Shown one piece after another: positions 17,209 through 26,205 of a DNA stretch of 64,000 nt (positions are counted from its first letter, which is position 1; each line of letters starts with the position of its first letter). The stretch spans positions 472,745-536,744 of the forward strand of contig CAVQBN010000006.1 of assembly GCA_963710735.1 (NCBI GenBank). Direction: 5' to 3'. The translations under genes and the position numbers were made by a program. The DNA is from FEN-1297 sp963710735 (lineage in GTDB: Bacteria; Bacteroidota; Ignavibacteria; Ignavibacteriales; Ignavibacteriaceae). A model generated the notes under the pieces. That model made no database searches, was not told where the DNA came from, and saw nothing but the letters and a program-made list of their open reading frames with translations.

Positions 17209-19611
17209 TTATTCTACCTTAATTATCCGAAAACCAATTGCCGGAATAGTAATTGAAATTTCGTTCTCTGTTATTTTATATTTATCACCTGAATATAAAT
17301 CAGTCCCTGAAGTTAAATCGTAAAACTTTGGTAAAGTAATATTCAATTTTTCAGGCTTGTTACTTTTATTTAATGCAATCAAAATTCTTTCATTCATATC
17401 TGAGCGTAAATAAACATAATTATTGGTATCCGCTACAAATGTCTGAAAATCTCCATATCTCAATGCAGAATTATTATCTCTTATATTTATAATTTTTCTA
17501 ACATCGTGAAGAGTTTCTTTTTCCCAGGAGGATAGTTTATCTCCAAACCGCATCATTCTTCTGTTATCCGGATCAGCTGCTCCTGTCATTCCGATTTCAT
17601 CGCCGTAGTCGATCACAGGTATCCCAGGAATCGTCAACAGATAACTTAAATAAAGTTTAAGCTTTTCATAACTTGATTCATGTTTAACAGTTGGCGGATT
17701 AGTCCATCCTATCTCTGAAGCATTATTTCCGTCCAAAGGTATTTCGCCATCTGCAAATGCCATAAATCTGACTTTATCATGACTGTCCATTATATTTCCC
17801 ATTAGGCTGTTTTCACCATAAACAGAAAATGATTTTTGCAACTCATTGTCGAGTTTTTTAAAGGAAGCACCTTTTTCTAAAAACGTTGGAATAGCAACGT
17901 CATAAAGATTAAAATTGAATTGAGCATTAAGCTGACCGTTATTAACATATGAATTCACTAAATTGTAGCTGCCGAAAGTTTCGCCAATCTGATAAATTTT
18001 TCTGTTTTCCGGAATTTCGATTTCTTTTTTAATTTTTTCTGTAAGCAGCCTCCAAAATTTATTTGGAATATGCTTAACGGCATCATGTCTAAACCCGTCC
18101 GCATCAGTTTGTTTAAGCCACCAAACGGCATTGTCAGTCATAAATTCCCTTGCAGCCTTAGAACCTACAAAATTAAAAGTCGGTAGATAAGTATCGAACC
18201 ATGTAGTCAGCCTTTCTTCATCCCAAAGTCTCAAGTTTCTTTTACCGTTTGGAAGATAAAGTACACCAAACCAATCCCGGTGTTTTTTATATAAAGAATT
18301 CTTTATAAAAACATGATGGGCTACATAGTCTAATAAAACTTTAATTTTATGTTGATGGGCAGTTGAAATTAATTTTTTTAACAAGACCATATTGCCAAAG
18401 TGTTCTTCAACCTTAAAAGAGTGCAAAGGCCAATAGCCGTGATAGCCGGTATAAAGCCGATGAGGTGCTGGATACTCCCTATAAGCACTATCAGGATTAT
18501 CGACAACAGGAGAAATCCAAAGAGTATTAACACCGAGTGAATCAAAATAACCTGAATTAATTTTATCTAATAACCCTTGTAAATCGCCACCCTGATAATT
18601 TGCTTTATATGAAAGATCAGGCAGTACAATTGGTTTATCATTGCTTTTATTCCCATCATAAAATCTGTCAATCATTATTGAATAAATAATCTGATCCTGT
18701 AATGTTATATTTTTTTCATTACCGGCAGGAACACCTTTGAACAAATGGACAGTCTGTATATTGGAAGTTTGACCGTCTTTATGAACAGCTAATCTAATGG
18801 TTACATTTTTATTAAGAGCTTTCCCGGTAATTTTTAATTCAATTTTACTTCCGGTTATTTTGATCTGGTACTCAGGAATTTTTACATTATTTATTAAAGC
18901 AATAATATTAGAATTTTCAACCGGTAAAGAGCCGTTTCCTTTTTCAACATGAAAATATAAATTAACACAAGTATCGGTAATTGATTTACCTAAAATATCT
19001 AAATAAATTTTTTCGGTATGCCTGGGCAAAATGCTGAAAGCAGAATTAAGCCCGCCCATTCCGTTAGGTACTTTATCGGTGTTCGATGGGTCCACAATTT
19101 CTTTTCCGTCAACATAAAATCTATATTGATAACTGCCAGGTTCTAAATTAATTTTCAAATGATAAACACCATTTTCGAATTTCATCGGCAGGCTTTGTCT
19201 GTTCCATCCATTAAAACTTCCGAATAAATTAACAGTTTTAGGATTTCCTTCCGGTTTATAAGTGAACGAATAAGTTTGAGGAATTTCTGAAATTACCGGG
19301 AGTTCATAATCCTTGCCATTGAAAGTGAAGTCAATTAAATCCAGGCCTTCAAAATTTTTATTAGAGGTCAAGCAAAGTGTTTTGATTTTTGGTAAGTAAG
19401 AAACTTCAACATTTTTATTTTGTTTAAAATTTACTTTGTATTCATTGGCATAAAAAATATCACTGACCAGAATTGAATCCGTTTTACCAGCAGTTAAATG
19501 AATAGGCTGAATTAAATCCGTAATACCCTGTGCATTTAATGTAAACGAAATTAAAATAATTAGATAAAGGGTTTGTATATAATTCCTCATGTTGTTAAAG
19601 TTAAAATTCAT
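17209..19611 (-). CDS. Secreted GH13 alpha-amylase-family enzyme with CBM48-like domain
   Basis: About 800 residues, with a signal peptide (IQTLYLIILISFTLNAQG). A CBM48-like domain (about 115-195, with FGSFNGWNRQSLP) precedes the GH13 barrel. Catalytic residues, numbered from ATG 19611: nucleophile Asp510 in GFRHDAVKH, acid/base Glu544 in GETFG, and Asp612 in MDSHD; region I is DYVAHH (Asp428-His433), with Ala-His instead of the usual x-Asn before the last His. It likely cuts alpha-1,4-glucans outside the cytoplasm or in the periplasm. The ATG at 19611 has GGAG eight bases upstream; ATG 19638 is also possible. Confidence 0.87.
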   Translation of the reverse strand: MNFNFNNMRNYIQTLYLIILISFTLNAQGITDLIQPIHLTAGKTDSILVSDIFYANEYKVNFKQNKNVEVSYLPKIKTLCLTSNKNFEGLDLIDFTFNGKDYELPVISEIPQTYSFTYKPEGNPKTVNLFGSFNGWNRQSLPMKFENGVYHLKINLEPGSYQYRFYVDGKEIVDPSNTDKVPNGMGGLNSAFSILPRHTEKIYLDILGKSITDTCVNLYFHVEKGNGSLPVENSNIIALINNVKIPEYQIKITGSKIELKITGKALNKNVTIRLAVHKDGQTSNIQTVHLFKGVPAGNEKNITLQDQIIYSIMIDRFYDGNKSNDKPIVLPDLSYKANYQGGDLQGLLDKINSGYFDSLGVNTLWISPVVDNPDSAYREYPAPHRLYTGYHGYWPLHSFKVEEHFGNMVLLKKLISTAHQHKIKVLLDYVAHHVFIKNSLYKKHRDWFGVLYLPNGKRNLRLWDEERLTTWFDTYLPTFNFVGSKAAREFMTDNAVWWLKQTDADGFRHDAVKHIPNKFWRLLTEKIKKEIEIPENRKIYQIGETFGSYNLVNSYVNNGQLNAQFNFNLYDVAIPTFLEKGASFKKLDNELQKSFSVYGENSLMGNIMDSHDKVRFMAFADGEIPLDGNNASEIGWTNPPTVKHESSYEKLKLYLSYLLTIPGIPVIDYGDEIGMTGAADPDNRRMMRFGDKLSSWEKETLHDVRKIINIRDNNSALRYGDFQTFVADTNNYVYLRSDMNERILIALNKSNKPEKLNITLPKFYDLTSGTDLYSGDKYKITENEISITIPAIGFRIIKVE

Positions 19612-19886
19612 TTTCATTTCTCCAAAAAAGATCTTCATTCTGCTTTTACCGAGATGTTCATTAAATAATTTGTAAAGTTAGTAAAAAGATAATTGAATGG
19701 CTTGTTAAAAATCTCAAGGGTAAACACTTATATGCCGGGATTTTAAATGACTACAAGAAACATCCACGTATCCGTAATGCAAAGCATGATAAAATTTAAA
19801 AAGTAACTTAGTAAAATGTTTTTGGAATTTGGTATAATATTTCAATAAACGAAGAATTGTTCGATTTAATTTAAGGGGGAAAAAAG

Positions 19887-19910
19887 AAAGCCTGTTTTTC
19901 AACAGGCTTT
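19887..19910 (-). terminator. Terminator of the HU gene
   Basis: A perfect 8-bp stem (AAAGCCTG / CAGGCTTT) with an 8-nt loop, followed on the minus strand by a T-rich run (TCTTTTTT). It lies 13 nt beyond the HU stop. The plus strand also reads T after the stem, but there is no plus-strand gene here. Confidence 0.8.
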
Positions 19911-19922
19911 TATCTAAACTGA

Positions 19923-20216
19923 TTATTTTTTAGTTAATACAGCGTCTTTGGCTGCTTTTGCAATTCTGAATTTGAGTGCCTTTTTGGCAGGGATAACCAT
20001 TGATTCGCCTGTGGCAGGGTTTCTACCGACTCTTTTCTTTCGGTTAACGACAAGCAATTTCCCCAGGCCTGGAAGAACAAAAGATTTTTTAGCTTCTTTG
20101 TAAGCTAAAGAGACAAGTTCGTCTAAAAATTCGCCGGACAATTTTTTTGTTGTACCGGTTTTTTTTGAAAGATGATCCAAAATTTGACCTTTGGTCATAG
20201 GCTTTGCTGCTGCCAT
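19923..20216 (-). CDS. HU-family DNA-binding protein
   Basis: 97 residues with the HU/IHF fold. The DNA-binding arm motif GRNPATGESMVIPAKKALKFR (about 67-87) is intact, and the N-terminus MTKGQILDHLSKKTG is typical. It acts as a dimer that bends and packs DNA. The start has an AAAGGA ribosome site, and the gene ends at a strong hairpin. Like many Bacteroidota HU proteins it has a short extra N-terminus (MAAAKP) and a basic tail. Confidence 0.95.
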   Translation of the reverse strand: MAAAKPMTKGQILDHLSKKTGTTKKLSGEFLDELVSLAYKEAKKSFVLPGLGKLLVVNRKKRVGRNPATGESMVIPAKKALKFRIAKAAKDAVLTKK

Positions 20217-20499
20217 AGCGTTTTCCTTTTTTAATTATTTAATAAGTTATTTCGAAGGTTAATTTAAAAATAAAAATGCTTAAAAAAAATATTAATTCAA
20301 TTATTTTTGAAAATTATTGAACTTTATCCATCAATTTACCCCCTTCAGGGTATTATGAAGCCCAATAATGGGGCTTAAAGTCTGCTTGGCAATCAAAACT
20401 CGGCTTTGCAACAGCTTTCTACCCTTTGTAGCTTAAAATTTATTTACTTATTTTCATACATAATATTATTAATAAATTGAATCGCCCTTGTTTAATAGA
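20217..20499. other. Intergenic region with three small hairpins
   Basis: Between the divergent HU and outer-membrane barrel genes. The half next to HU is very AT-rich. The part from 20337 to 20440 is clearly richer in GC and holds three small stems in a row: TACCC/GGGTA (20337-20352), AAGCCC/GGGCTT (20358-20376) and CTAC/GTAG (about 20426-20438). It could be a structured leader of the plus-strand gene or a small RNA. It matches no riboswitch class that I recognise. Confidence 0.35.
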
Positions 20500-22434
20500 A
20501 TGAAACTTCTGCCTATTTTATTTCTTATTCTCATTACCTCCGCACAGTCTCAATCTTTCGATTCCACAAAAACAAAAAAACAAATTCACATTAACGATTC
20601 TCTTAAGACTGCTGTAAAAGATACTCTCGCAATAAATGATTCATTAAAGAAATCATCTGCAAAAATAAAATCCATTAAACCAATTTATGAAGAGCCATTA
20701 GATTCTTACAGTAACTTTATAAACAGGAAAACAATTAATTCATTAGACTACCGGTATACTGGGGATTTATTCAAACCTTTTAATTTTTACTTTACCAGAG
20801 ATTACGGTTTTATTGGACAGCCTAATGAAATTATGTTATACGGGTTGGGGTTTAATAGTATTAGTTATTTTGAAGACGGTGTTTCTATCAACAATAGACT
20901 AACTAATTCATTGGATTTAAACTATGTCCAATCCGAATACATTGATTCGATTGAAGTTATTCCTTCACCAAGAGGGTTTTTATACGGATCAATTAGCAAT
21001 CCAAATACTGTGAATTTTATTTCCAGAGATTTTATTGCCGTAAAACCTTACTCAAGGATTAAATATTATCAAGGACCTTTTGGCGAGGCATTAGTTGACG
21101 GTATTTTTAACGAAAAGATATTTAAAAGATTTGAACTTTCATTTGACGTAACCAATAGAAAAGTTGACAGTAGCTATACTAACAGTAGTTTCAGCATTTG
21201 GCAGACAAAAGTCAGGTTGAAGTATTTTTTATCGAACAAAATTAATTTAACCGGAAGTTATGATTTCTATAACTCAAAAGTAGGTTTAAACGGGGGAGTT
21301 AATGTAGATAGTATTGCTAAAACTTATACAGACATAAATCATTATTTATATGATGAGATTTTAGCACCGGTAAATTATCCTTTCCGGAATCAAAGTGTTA
21401 AAGACCATTTATTCAACCTTAACTTATTAGGCAAATTTGCGCCTAATTCTTTAACTGATTTAAATGTTTATTATAAATATAACCAGACTAATTTAAATCA
21501 ATTTCAAGATACAACATTCTATAAGACGGTTGGCAAGAATAAGATTTATGGAATTGCATTTAGACAAACTTATTCACCGGATGTTTTTAACATTCAGCTG
21601 AATGCAAATTATGAAAAAGCGGATATCCGATATTATTCTCTTTCAAACACATACCTAAATTATTACCCGGTTAATTATAACAATTATTCAGTGTCTTCTA
21701 TTTTTTCTTTAAGATTATTCGACAGCACTTTAATCCCCTCAATATACTATAAGTATGAAAATGAGTCGGGAAATATTTATCAACCTTCAATTAACGGTAA
21801 TTATAATGGATATGGTGCCGATCTTTCTTACTATTACTTAAAGAACTCAAAAATTTACATTGGTTATTCTAATTATAAAACGTACGCACATTCCGGCATT
21901 GTAAAAAATTTCGAACTGGGCGCTTCATTGTCAAGCGGAGAATTCTTTGCTGATCTAAAATATTTTAGACGAAATAATCTTGCTTTACCGGATAGATATC
22001 CGTTTTTAACTTATGATAATTACTATTCAGATTTAGAAGGGGTTGGGCTTAATCTTAATTTTATGATTTGGAAAATAGGGCTTGAGACAACAACTTCTTA
22101 TTATTCTACTAATAATTATTCTCAGCTTTTATATTTGCTGCCAAAGATTAATTTTACCGGAGGCCTTTATTATAAAGATCTGCTGTTCCATTCAAATCTA
22201 AATTTGAAAACCGGTTTTGTATTTCATTTTAACAGTAAGCAAGAATTCTTGAATAATCAATATGTAAATCAAAACAGTGATTTGGATTTCACTTTGGTTG
22301 GTACTATTCAAACGCTTGCAACTATTTATTTTACGTGGCAAAACTTATTAGATAACCAGTATTATATGATTCCTTATTACCCTATGCCTCGAAGAGCAAT
22401 TAGGTTTGGAATTGCATGGGTTTTATTCGATTAG
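20500..22434 (+). CDS. TonB-receptor-like outer-membrane protein
   Basis: About 644 residues. A signal peptide (MKLLPILFLILITSAQSQ) is followed by a plug-like domain: YEDGVSI-type segment ISYFEDGVSINNR, then EYIDSIEVIPSPRGFLYG and NPNTVNFISR, the usual end of a TonB-dependent receptor plug. The rest is rich in alternating Tyr/Asn/Ser beta-strands and ends in IRFGIAWVLFD, a terminal barrel strand. It lacks the N-terminal carboxypeptidase-like domain of SusC and is short for the family. The ligand is unknown. A TTG start at 20488 is possible, but ATG 20500 gives the better signal peptide. Confidence 0.75.
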   Translation: MKLLPILFLILITSAQSQSFDSTKTKKQIHINDSLKTAVKDTLAINDSLKKSSAKIKSIKPIYEEPLDSYSNFINRKTINSLDYRYTGDLFKPFNFYFTRDYGFIGQPNEIMLYGLGFNSISYFEDGVSINNRLTNSLDLNYVQSEYIDSIEVIPSPRGFLYGSISNPNTVNFISRDFIAVKPYSRIKYYQGPFGEALVDGIFNEKIFKRFELSFDVTNRKVDSSYTNSSFSIWQTKVRLKYFLSNKINLTGSYDFYNSKVGLNGGVNVDSIAKTYTDINHYLYDEILAPVNYPFRNQSVKDHLFNLNLLGKFAPNSLTDLNVYYKYNQTNLNQFQDTTFYKTVGKNKIYGIAFRQTYSPDVFNIQLNANYEKADIRYYSLSNTYLNYYPVNYNNYSVSSIFSLRLFDSTLIPSIYYKYENESGNIYQPSINGNYNGYGADLSYYYLKNSKIYIGYSNYKTYAHSGIVKNFELGASLSSGEFFADLKYFRRNNLALPDRYPFLTYDNYYSDLEGVGLNLNFMIWKIGLETTTSYYSTNNYSQLLYLLPKINFTGGLYYKDLLFHSNLNLKTGFVFHFNSKQEFLNNQYVNQNSDLDFTLVGTIQTLATIYFTWQNLLDNQYYMIPYYPMPRRAIRFGIAWVLFD

Positions 22435-22502
22435 AATTTTCCCCATTAAAAATATTCCAAACTTTTGTATTTTATAAATAGTTCGGCACAGAAATATTAA
22501 AA

Positions 22503-23222
22503 TTATAGACTCAACATATCTTTAAACTTTATTGCCTGTCTTCTTGAGACTTCAATTTTATTACCGCCCTTTAACTTAACAAGCAAACCCCCGTTCAACC
22601 AGGGTTCTATATTTTCAATATATTTTAAATTTATAATGTGTTTTCTGTTTGCTCTAAAAAACGTTTTATTATCCAACCGTTCATCAAGATAATTTAAAGT
22701 TCTGAGAATTAATGGTTTATTATCGTCAAAATATAATCTGACGTAGTTGCCCTCAGATTCAAATAAGCGAACGGATTGAAGCTTTACAAACCAGCATCTT
22801 TCACCGTCTTTAACAAACACCTGGTCGTCTTCGCTTAAAACAGGCGTTTCAGAACTTTGTACCGAAGTTTTCCTTTTTTGTTCAATTATTTTTTTAACGG
22901 TTTCTTCTAATCGCATTGGTTCGATTGGTTTTAATAAATAATCCATTGCGTTATATTCAAAAGCTTTCAAAGCATACTCATCGTAAGCTGTAGTAAAGAT
23001 AACTGTAGGTACGCTGTCTAATTCTTCAAGAAGCTCAAAACCGTTTTTGCCCGGCATTTGAATATCCAGAAAAATCAGATCGGGACTTAACTCAGTTATT
23101 TTATTGAGCGCATCTTCAACATTAACGGCTTCGCCTACAATATTAATTTCTTTATAGGGGGCCAGTAATCTGCGGAGTTCAACTCTCGCTAATCTTTCGT
23201 CGTCAATTATTAAAGCTTTCAT
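22503..23222 (-). CDS. LytTR-family response regulator
   Basis: 239 residues. The receiver domain (1-120) has the phospho-acceptor Asp53 in FLDIQMPG, the acidic pair at Asp7/Asp8 and the conserved Thr and Lys (TTAYDEYAL, LLKPI). The C-terminal LytTR DNA-binding domain (about 138-239) has VRLFESEGNYVRLYF and the RRQAIKFKDML end. It overlaps the histidine kinase gene by 20 nt, so the two form one two-component system. The convergent neighbour is the outer-membrane barrel, only 68 nt away. Confidence 0.95.
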   Translation of the reverse strand: MKALIIDDERLARVELRRLLAPYKEINIVGEAVNVEDALNKITELSPDLIFLDIQMPGKNGFELLEELDSVPTVIFTTAYDEYALKAFEYNAMDYLLKPIEPMRLEETVKKIIEQKRKTSVQSSETPVLSEDDQVFVKDGERCWFVKLQSVRLFESEGNYVRLYFDDNKPLILRTLNYLDERLDNKTFFRANRKHIINLKYIENIEPWLNGGLLVKLKGGNKIEVSRRQAIKFKDMLSL

Positions 23223-24264
23223 TTTTTATCCCTCCTGTTGGAATGACTAATTTTGCTATTACTATATTTTCAGATTCATTTTTTATTGTAAAGGAAGCTT
23301 TTTCTCCATACAGCAGATGCAGCCTATGCTTCGTGTTGCTAATACCGAATCCCGAAGAATTTTGTAATGCGCCCTCTTCAATTTGTCCGCTGTTCTTAAT
23401 ATCTATATACAGATTAGAATTAATTACTTCGACCTTAATAACAATTTCACCACCTTCGGTTTTTTTGGAAATGCCATGTTTAATTCCATTTTCCACTAAT
23501 GTTTGAATCATCATCGGGGGTATTTCTATCTTACTTGATTTAGGATCAATATCAATCTTAAACTTTAACCGTTCTTCAAATCTTACTGATTCCAGTTCAA
23601 GATAATCTGTTACCGTTTGCATTTCTTCCTGCAATGATACGGTTTCTATCCTTTCCATCTTCAGCGAATATCTAAGAAGATTTGAAAGCCTTGTTACTGC
23701 AGATTGTGCAGTTACAGGATCTACACCGATTAAAGCACGGATACTATTTAATGCATTAAACATAAAATGAGGATTCAATTGCGATTTTAAAGTCTTCAAT
23801 TCAAAATCTTTTACTGCCGCTTCCCAAATGTATGACTCAATTTCTGCTCTTTTATAATTTTCAAAGAAGTGAACTGAAAAATAAATGAGCTCCCAAAGTA
23901 AAATTATTGTTGTTGCCTGAAAAACTTCCACAAATATAATTGCAACTTTAAATTTTTCTAAGTATTCAATATTTGTTGCAATATCTAGAATATACATTAG
24001 TGCATAAATTATTATGCCCATAATTAAACTAGATATTAAAACTCTGGGAACAATCCTTTTTAAAGAAAGGTTAATCCAATTATGTTTTTTTATTATACCG
24101 CGGAAAATATGAGTGAAACATAAACCTGTAAAACAAAAATATAAAATCGATAATAATTTATCTCCGGTTATATGCTTTAATGACGCAAGTAAGATAATAT
24201 TAACAAGCGCAAATGCTAACCACCCTGATATCTGACTAATCCAATATGCTTTTTTTCTATTCAT
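23203..24264 (-). CDS. LytS/YehU-type sensor histidine kinase
   Basis: About 353 residues from ATG 24264 (an earlier ATG at 24351 adds 29 residues with no membrane signal). The N-terminal half has four membrane segments; the His_kinase motif QLNPHFMFNALNSIRAL carries the phospho-His (His166), and the HATPase domain has VENGIKHG and SSGFGISNT. There is no periplasmic sensor domain, as is usual for the four-helix LytS-like kinases of Bacteroidota. It works with the overlapping LytTR regulator. The stimulus is unknown. Confidence 0.9.
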   Translation of the reverse strand: MNRKKAYWISQISGWLAFALVNIILLASLKHITGDKLLSILYFCFTGLCFTHIFRGIIKKHNWINLSLKRIVPRVLISSLIMGIIIYALMYILDIATNIEYLEKFKVAIIFVEVFQATTIILLWELIYFSVHFFENYKRAEIESYIWEAAVKDFELKTLKSQLNPHFMFNALNSIRALIGVDPVTAQSAVTRLSNLLRYSLKMERIETVSLQEEMQTVTDYLELESVRFEERLKFKIDIDPKSSKIEIPPMMIQTLVENGIKHGISKKTEGGEIVIKVEVINSNLYIDIKNSGQIEEGALQNSSGFGISNTKHRLHLLYGEKASFTIKNESENIVIAKLVIPTGGIKNESFNN

Positions 24265-24427
24265 TCTAAAATTATTCTCAGTAACCCCTGGAAATTTTAG
24301 ATAATTTGTGGAAAAATAAGTACTATATAAAGGAAATTTATTAAAACTCATTAAATATAATCGTTATCAGTCTAAAAGAAAATTAGATTCCTTATATTTA
24401 GTTATAAACCTAATGTAGGTTTAAAAC

Positions 24428-24459
24428 TCAATTCCCCCGGAGAGAGTCGGGGGAATTGA
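24428..24459. repeat. Perfect 11-bp inverted repeat
   Basis: TCAATTCCCCC (24428-24438) and GGGGGAATTGA (24449-24459) form a perfect 11-bp stem around GGAGAGAGTC. It is the only G/C-rich patch in this region. It lies about 165 nt upstream of the kinase gene on the minus strand and lacks an obvious T tract on either side. It could be an operator, a leader hairpin or one copy of a dispersed palindrome. Confidence 0.5.
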
Positions 24460-24719
24460 AAAGGAGAGAGATATTTTTGCCAATCACTAGCATTATTTCT
24501 CATTTTAGGTGCTTAAAAATAGGAGTAAAATTACAGACCAGCAGAATTTTTATTATTAAAGGCAAAATACAGGGATAAACGGAACTAGATGTGTTTGATT
24601 AAATCCTATTTGATTTTATATAAAGATCAATAAGAATATGAAACTTCAGCCGATTTTTCTTTACTGGAAATAAAGAAATTTTTTATCTTATATTTAAGAG
24701 ACAAAATTCCAATCCAATT

Positions 24720-24727
24720 TATCTTTG
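24720..24727 (+). promoter_or_regulatory. TATCTTTG -7-like element of the lipocalin gene
   Basis: An exact TAnnTTTG match 46 nt upstream of the lipocalin ATG. The -33 half is not convincing. Confidence 0.4.
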
Positions 24728-24773
24728 CGTCTAATAAATCAATGGTTATAATTTTCAAAGGAGAGTAAATGCA

Positions 24774-25334
24774 ATGTATAAGGTATTCAATATTAGAACA
24801 TTTTCAATTGTTTTGATTTTCTTTTTTATGAGTGTTTCTTTAAAAAGTCAAACTTCTCCTAGAAACGAGCCTGTCACTGTCGATTCAGTTGATTTAAATA
24901 AATATGTTGGTCTTTGGTATGAGATTGCCAAAATTCCAAATAGTTTTCAGCGTAAGTGTGATCATAATACAACGGCCACATATAAGTTGAGGGAGGACGG
25001 AAAGATTGACGTAATCAATAGATGTGTTGAAAAAGACGGAAGTGTAAACGAGGCTAAAGGAATTGCAAAAGTTGTCGATTCAAAAACAAATTCAAAACTT
25101 GAAGTAAGCTTTGTAAGGATTTTGGGTATCTCTTTATTTTGGGGAGATTATTGGATAATAGGCTTGGACAAAGATTACAGATATGCCGTTGTTGGTACAC
25201 CCACAAGGAAATACGGCTGGATATTGAGCCGCACTCCTGAATTATCTCAAAAAGATATGGAAAATATTTTTGCTTTACTTAGAAATCAAGGATACAATCC
25301 AAAAGATTTTGAAATGACGGAACAGAAATATTAG
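24774..25334 (+). CDS. Lipocalin (Blc family)
   Basis: 186 residues with a signal peptide (about 1-26, ending MSVSLKSQ) and no lipobox Cys, so probably periplasmic rather than lipid-anchored like E. coli Blc. The lipocalin signature is clear: VDLNKYVGLWYEIAKIPN (G-x-W), TATYKLREDGKIDVINRC, YWIIGLDKDYRYAVVG and GWILSRTPEL. Two Cys (in RKCDHN and NRCVEK) may form a disulfide. Blc proteins bind fatty acids and lysophospholipids and are linked to envelope stress. It is monocistronic, with a GGAGAG ribosome site upstream. Confidence 0.92.
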   Translation: MYKVFNIRTFSIVLIFFFMSVSLKSQTSPRNEPVTVDSVDLNKYVGLWYEIAKIPNSFQRKCDHNTTATYKLREDGKIDVINRCVEKDGSVNEAKGIAKVVDSKTNSKLEVSFVRILGISLFWGDYWIIGLDKDYRYAVVGTPTRKYGWILSRTPELSQKDMENIFALLRNQGYNPKDFEMTEQKY

Positions 25335-25344
25335 ATAAAAAAAA

Positions 25345-25373
25345 GAGAGTGCCGTCGTTAAGACAACACTCTC
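25345..25373 (-). terminator. Terminator between lipocalin and outer-membrane protein genes
   Basis: GAGAGTG / CACTCTC with an inner GTC/GAC stem and a 5-nt loop. On the minus strand it is followed by eight T, making it a strong terminator of the small outer-membrane protein gene; it may also stop lipocalin transcripts from the other side. Confidence 0.75.
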
Positions 25374-25398
25374 CGGGTCAACAACATAAGGGAAATTC

Positions 25399-25896
25399 TT
25401 AAGGATAAAATCGCATACCTAAAGCTGCGTCAACCGCTGAACCGAAGTCCGGTGCTAAACCAACCAGCACTCCGACTTCAAAGAAAAATTCCAAAGGATT
25501 ATTCCTTGGAATGAAGTTAACACCAAATACTCCTCTTATTCCGAGACCTGCACCATTATCATGTACATAAAAACCTTGATTATTTTCATACCAGATTCCG
25601 TGTCCTTTGCCAAAACCCAAGGCAGCACCGGGGCCGGCATATAATTTAACAACGTTGGAATGAAAGGCATTAAAGTGCCATAAATAATCAACATTAATGC
25701 GGGGACTGCCGAAATAAGAAGAACCCAAATCAATAACAAAAGCATTGTTAGTTGGGGTCCATACTTTTAAAGTTAATCCCGTGGGATCCCCTAGCATTAC
25801 ACCGAACCCGATATTCTTACCTTCAGGTGACTGTGCAAATAAATTAAAAGAACCAACAAGGATAAATATTATCAAGAACATAAATAACTTCCGCAT
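25399..25896 (-). CDS. Small outer-membrane beta-barrel-like protein
   Basis: 165 residues. A signal peptide (MRKLFMFLIIFILVGSFNLFAQS) precedes a Gly/aromatic-rich body with repeated beta-strand patterns (IGFGVMLGDPTGLTLKVW, LYAGPGAALGFG, FFEVGVLVGLAP) and a C-terminal LGMRFYP strand. That is typical of an 8-strand outer-membrane barrel. I do not recognise a named family. The start has a good AGGAG seven bases upstream. Monocistronic, with a terminator at 25345-25373. Confidence 0.65.
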   Translation of the reverse strand: MRKLFMFLIIFILVGSFNLFAQSPEGKNIGFGVMLGDPTGLTLKVWTPTNNAFVIDLGSSYFGSPRINVDYLWHFNAFHSNVVKLYAGPGAALGFGKGHGIWYENNQGFYVHDNGAGLGIRGVFGVNFIPRNNPLEFFFEVGVLVGLAPDFGSAVDAALGMRFYP

Positions 25897-26205
25897 TCAC
25901 TTACTCCTATTTTTGTTATTATTCAACACATTTTATTTTTATTTATCCCTCAAGCATGCTAAAAAGTTTTAATATTTATAATTAAAATTTTCATTACAAT
26001 TAAAGACAAATATCTATTCTTTTTCAAGATAGTAATTATATATTTATACGAATATCACTTATAATATTGAAATAAGTATTCTCTGTGATAGAGTTCGAGT
26101 ATATGAATATTAGATTTGCATTAATGGTTTTATTTCCTTAAAATTTTTACGGATCACATCAAAATTATTAATTAAAACTTTTTCGAGAAAAGAAATGAGG
26201 CTTTT
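25897..26205. other. Divergent intergenic region upstream of egtB
   Basis: 309 nt of AT-rich DNA. A TAGATTTG element (26111-26118, plus strand) fits the TAnnTTTG -7 consensus and could serve egtB, but no -33 TTG is at the right distance. Nothing else is visible. Confidence 0.3.

Larger units (their letters stand above)
24265..24773. other. Divergent intergenic region between kinase and lipocalin genes
   Basis: About 420-510 nt depending on the kinase start. It contains one strong palindrome (24428-24459), described separately, and a -7-like element next to the lipocalin gene. I see no open frame longer than a few codons with a good start and no tRNA. The rest is AT-rich with no further structure visible to me. 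Confidence 0.4.

Noticed and set aside
19714..19902. A 62-codon minus-strand frame between the GH13 and HU genes
   Set aside because: It runs over the HU terminator hairpin at 19887-19910, has no ribosome site and shows no recognisable pattern.
24265..24773. Possible tRNA or riboswitch in the largest non-coding gap
   Set aside because: No T-arm or cloverleaf pattern was found on either strand, and the single palindrome does not match a riboswitch core that I know.
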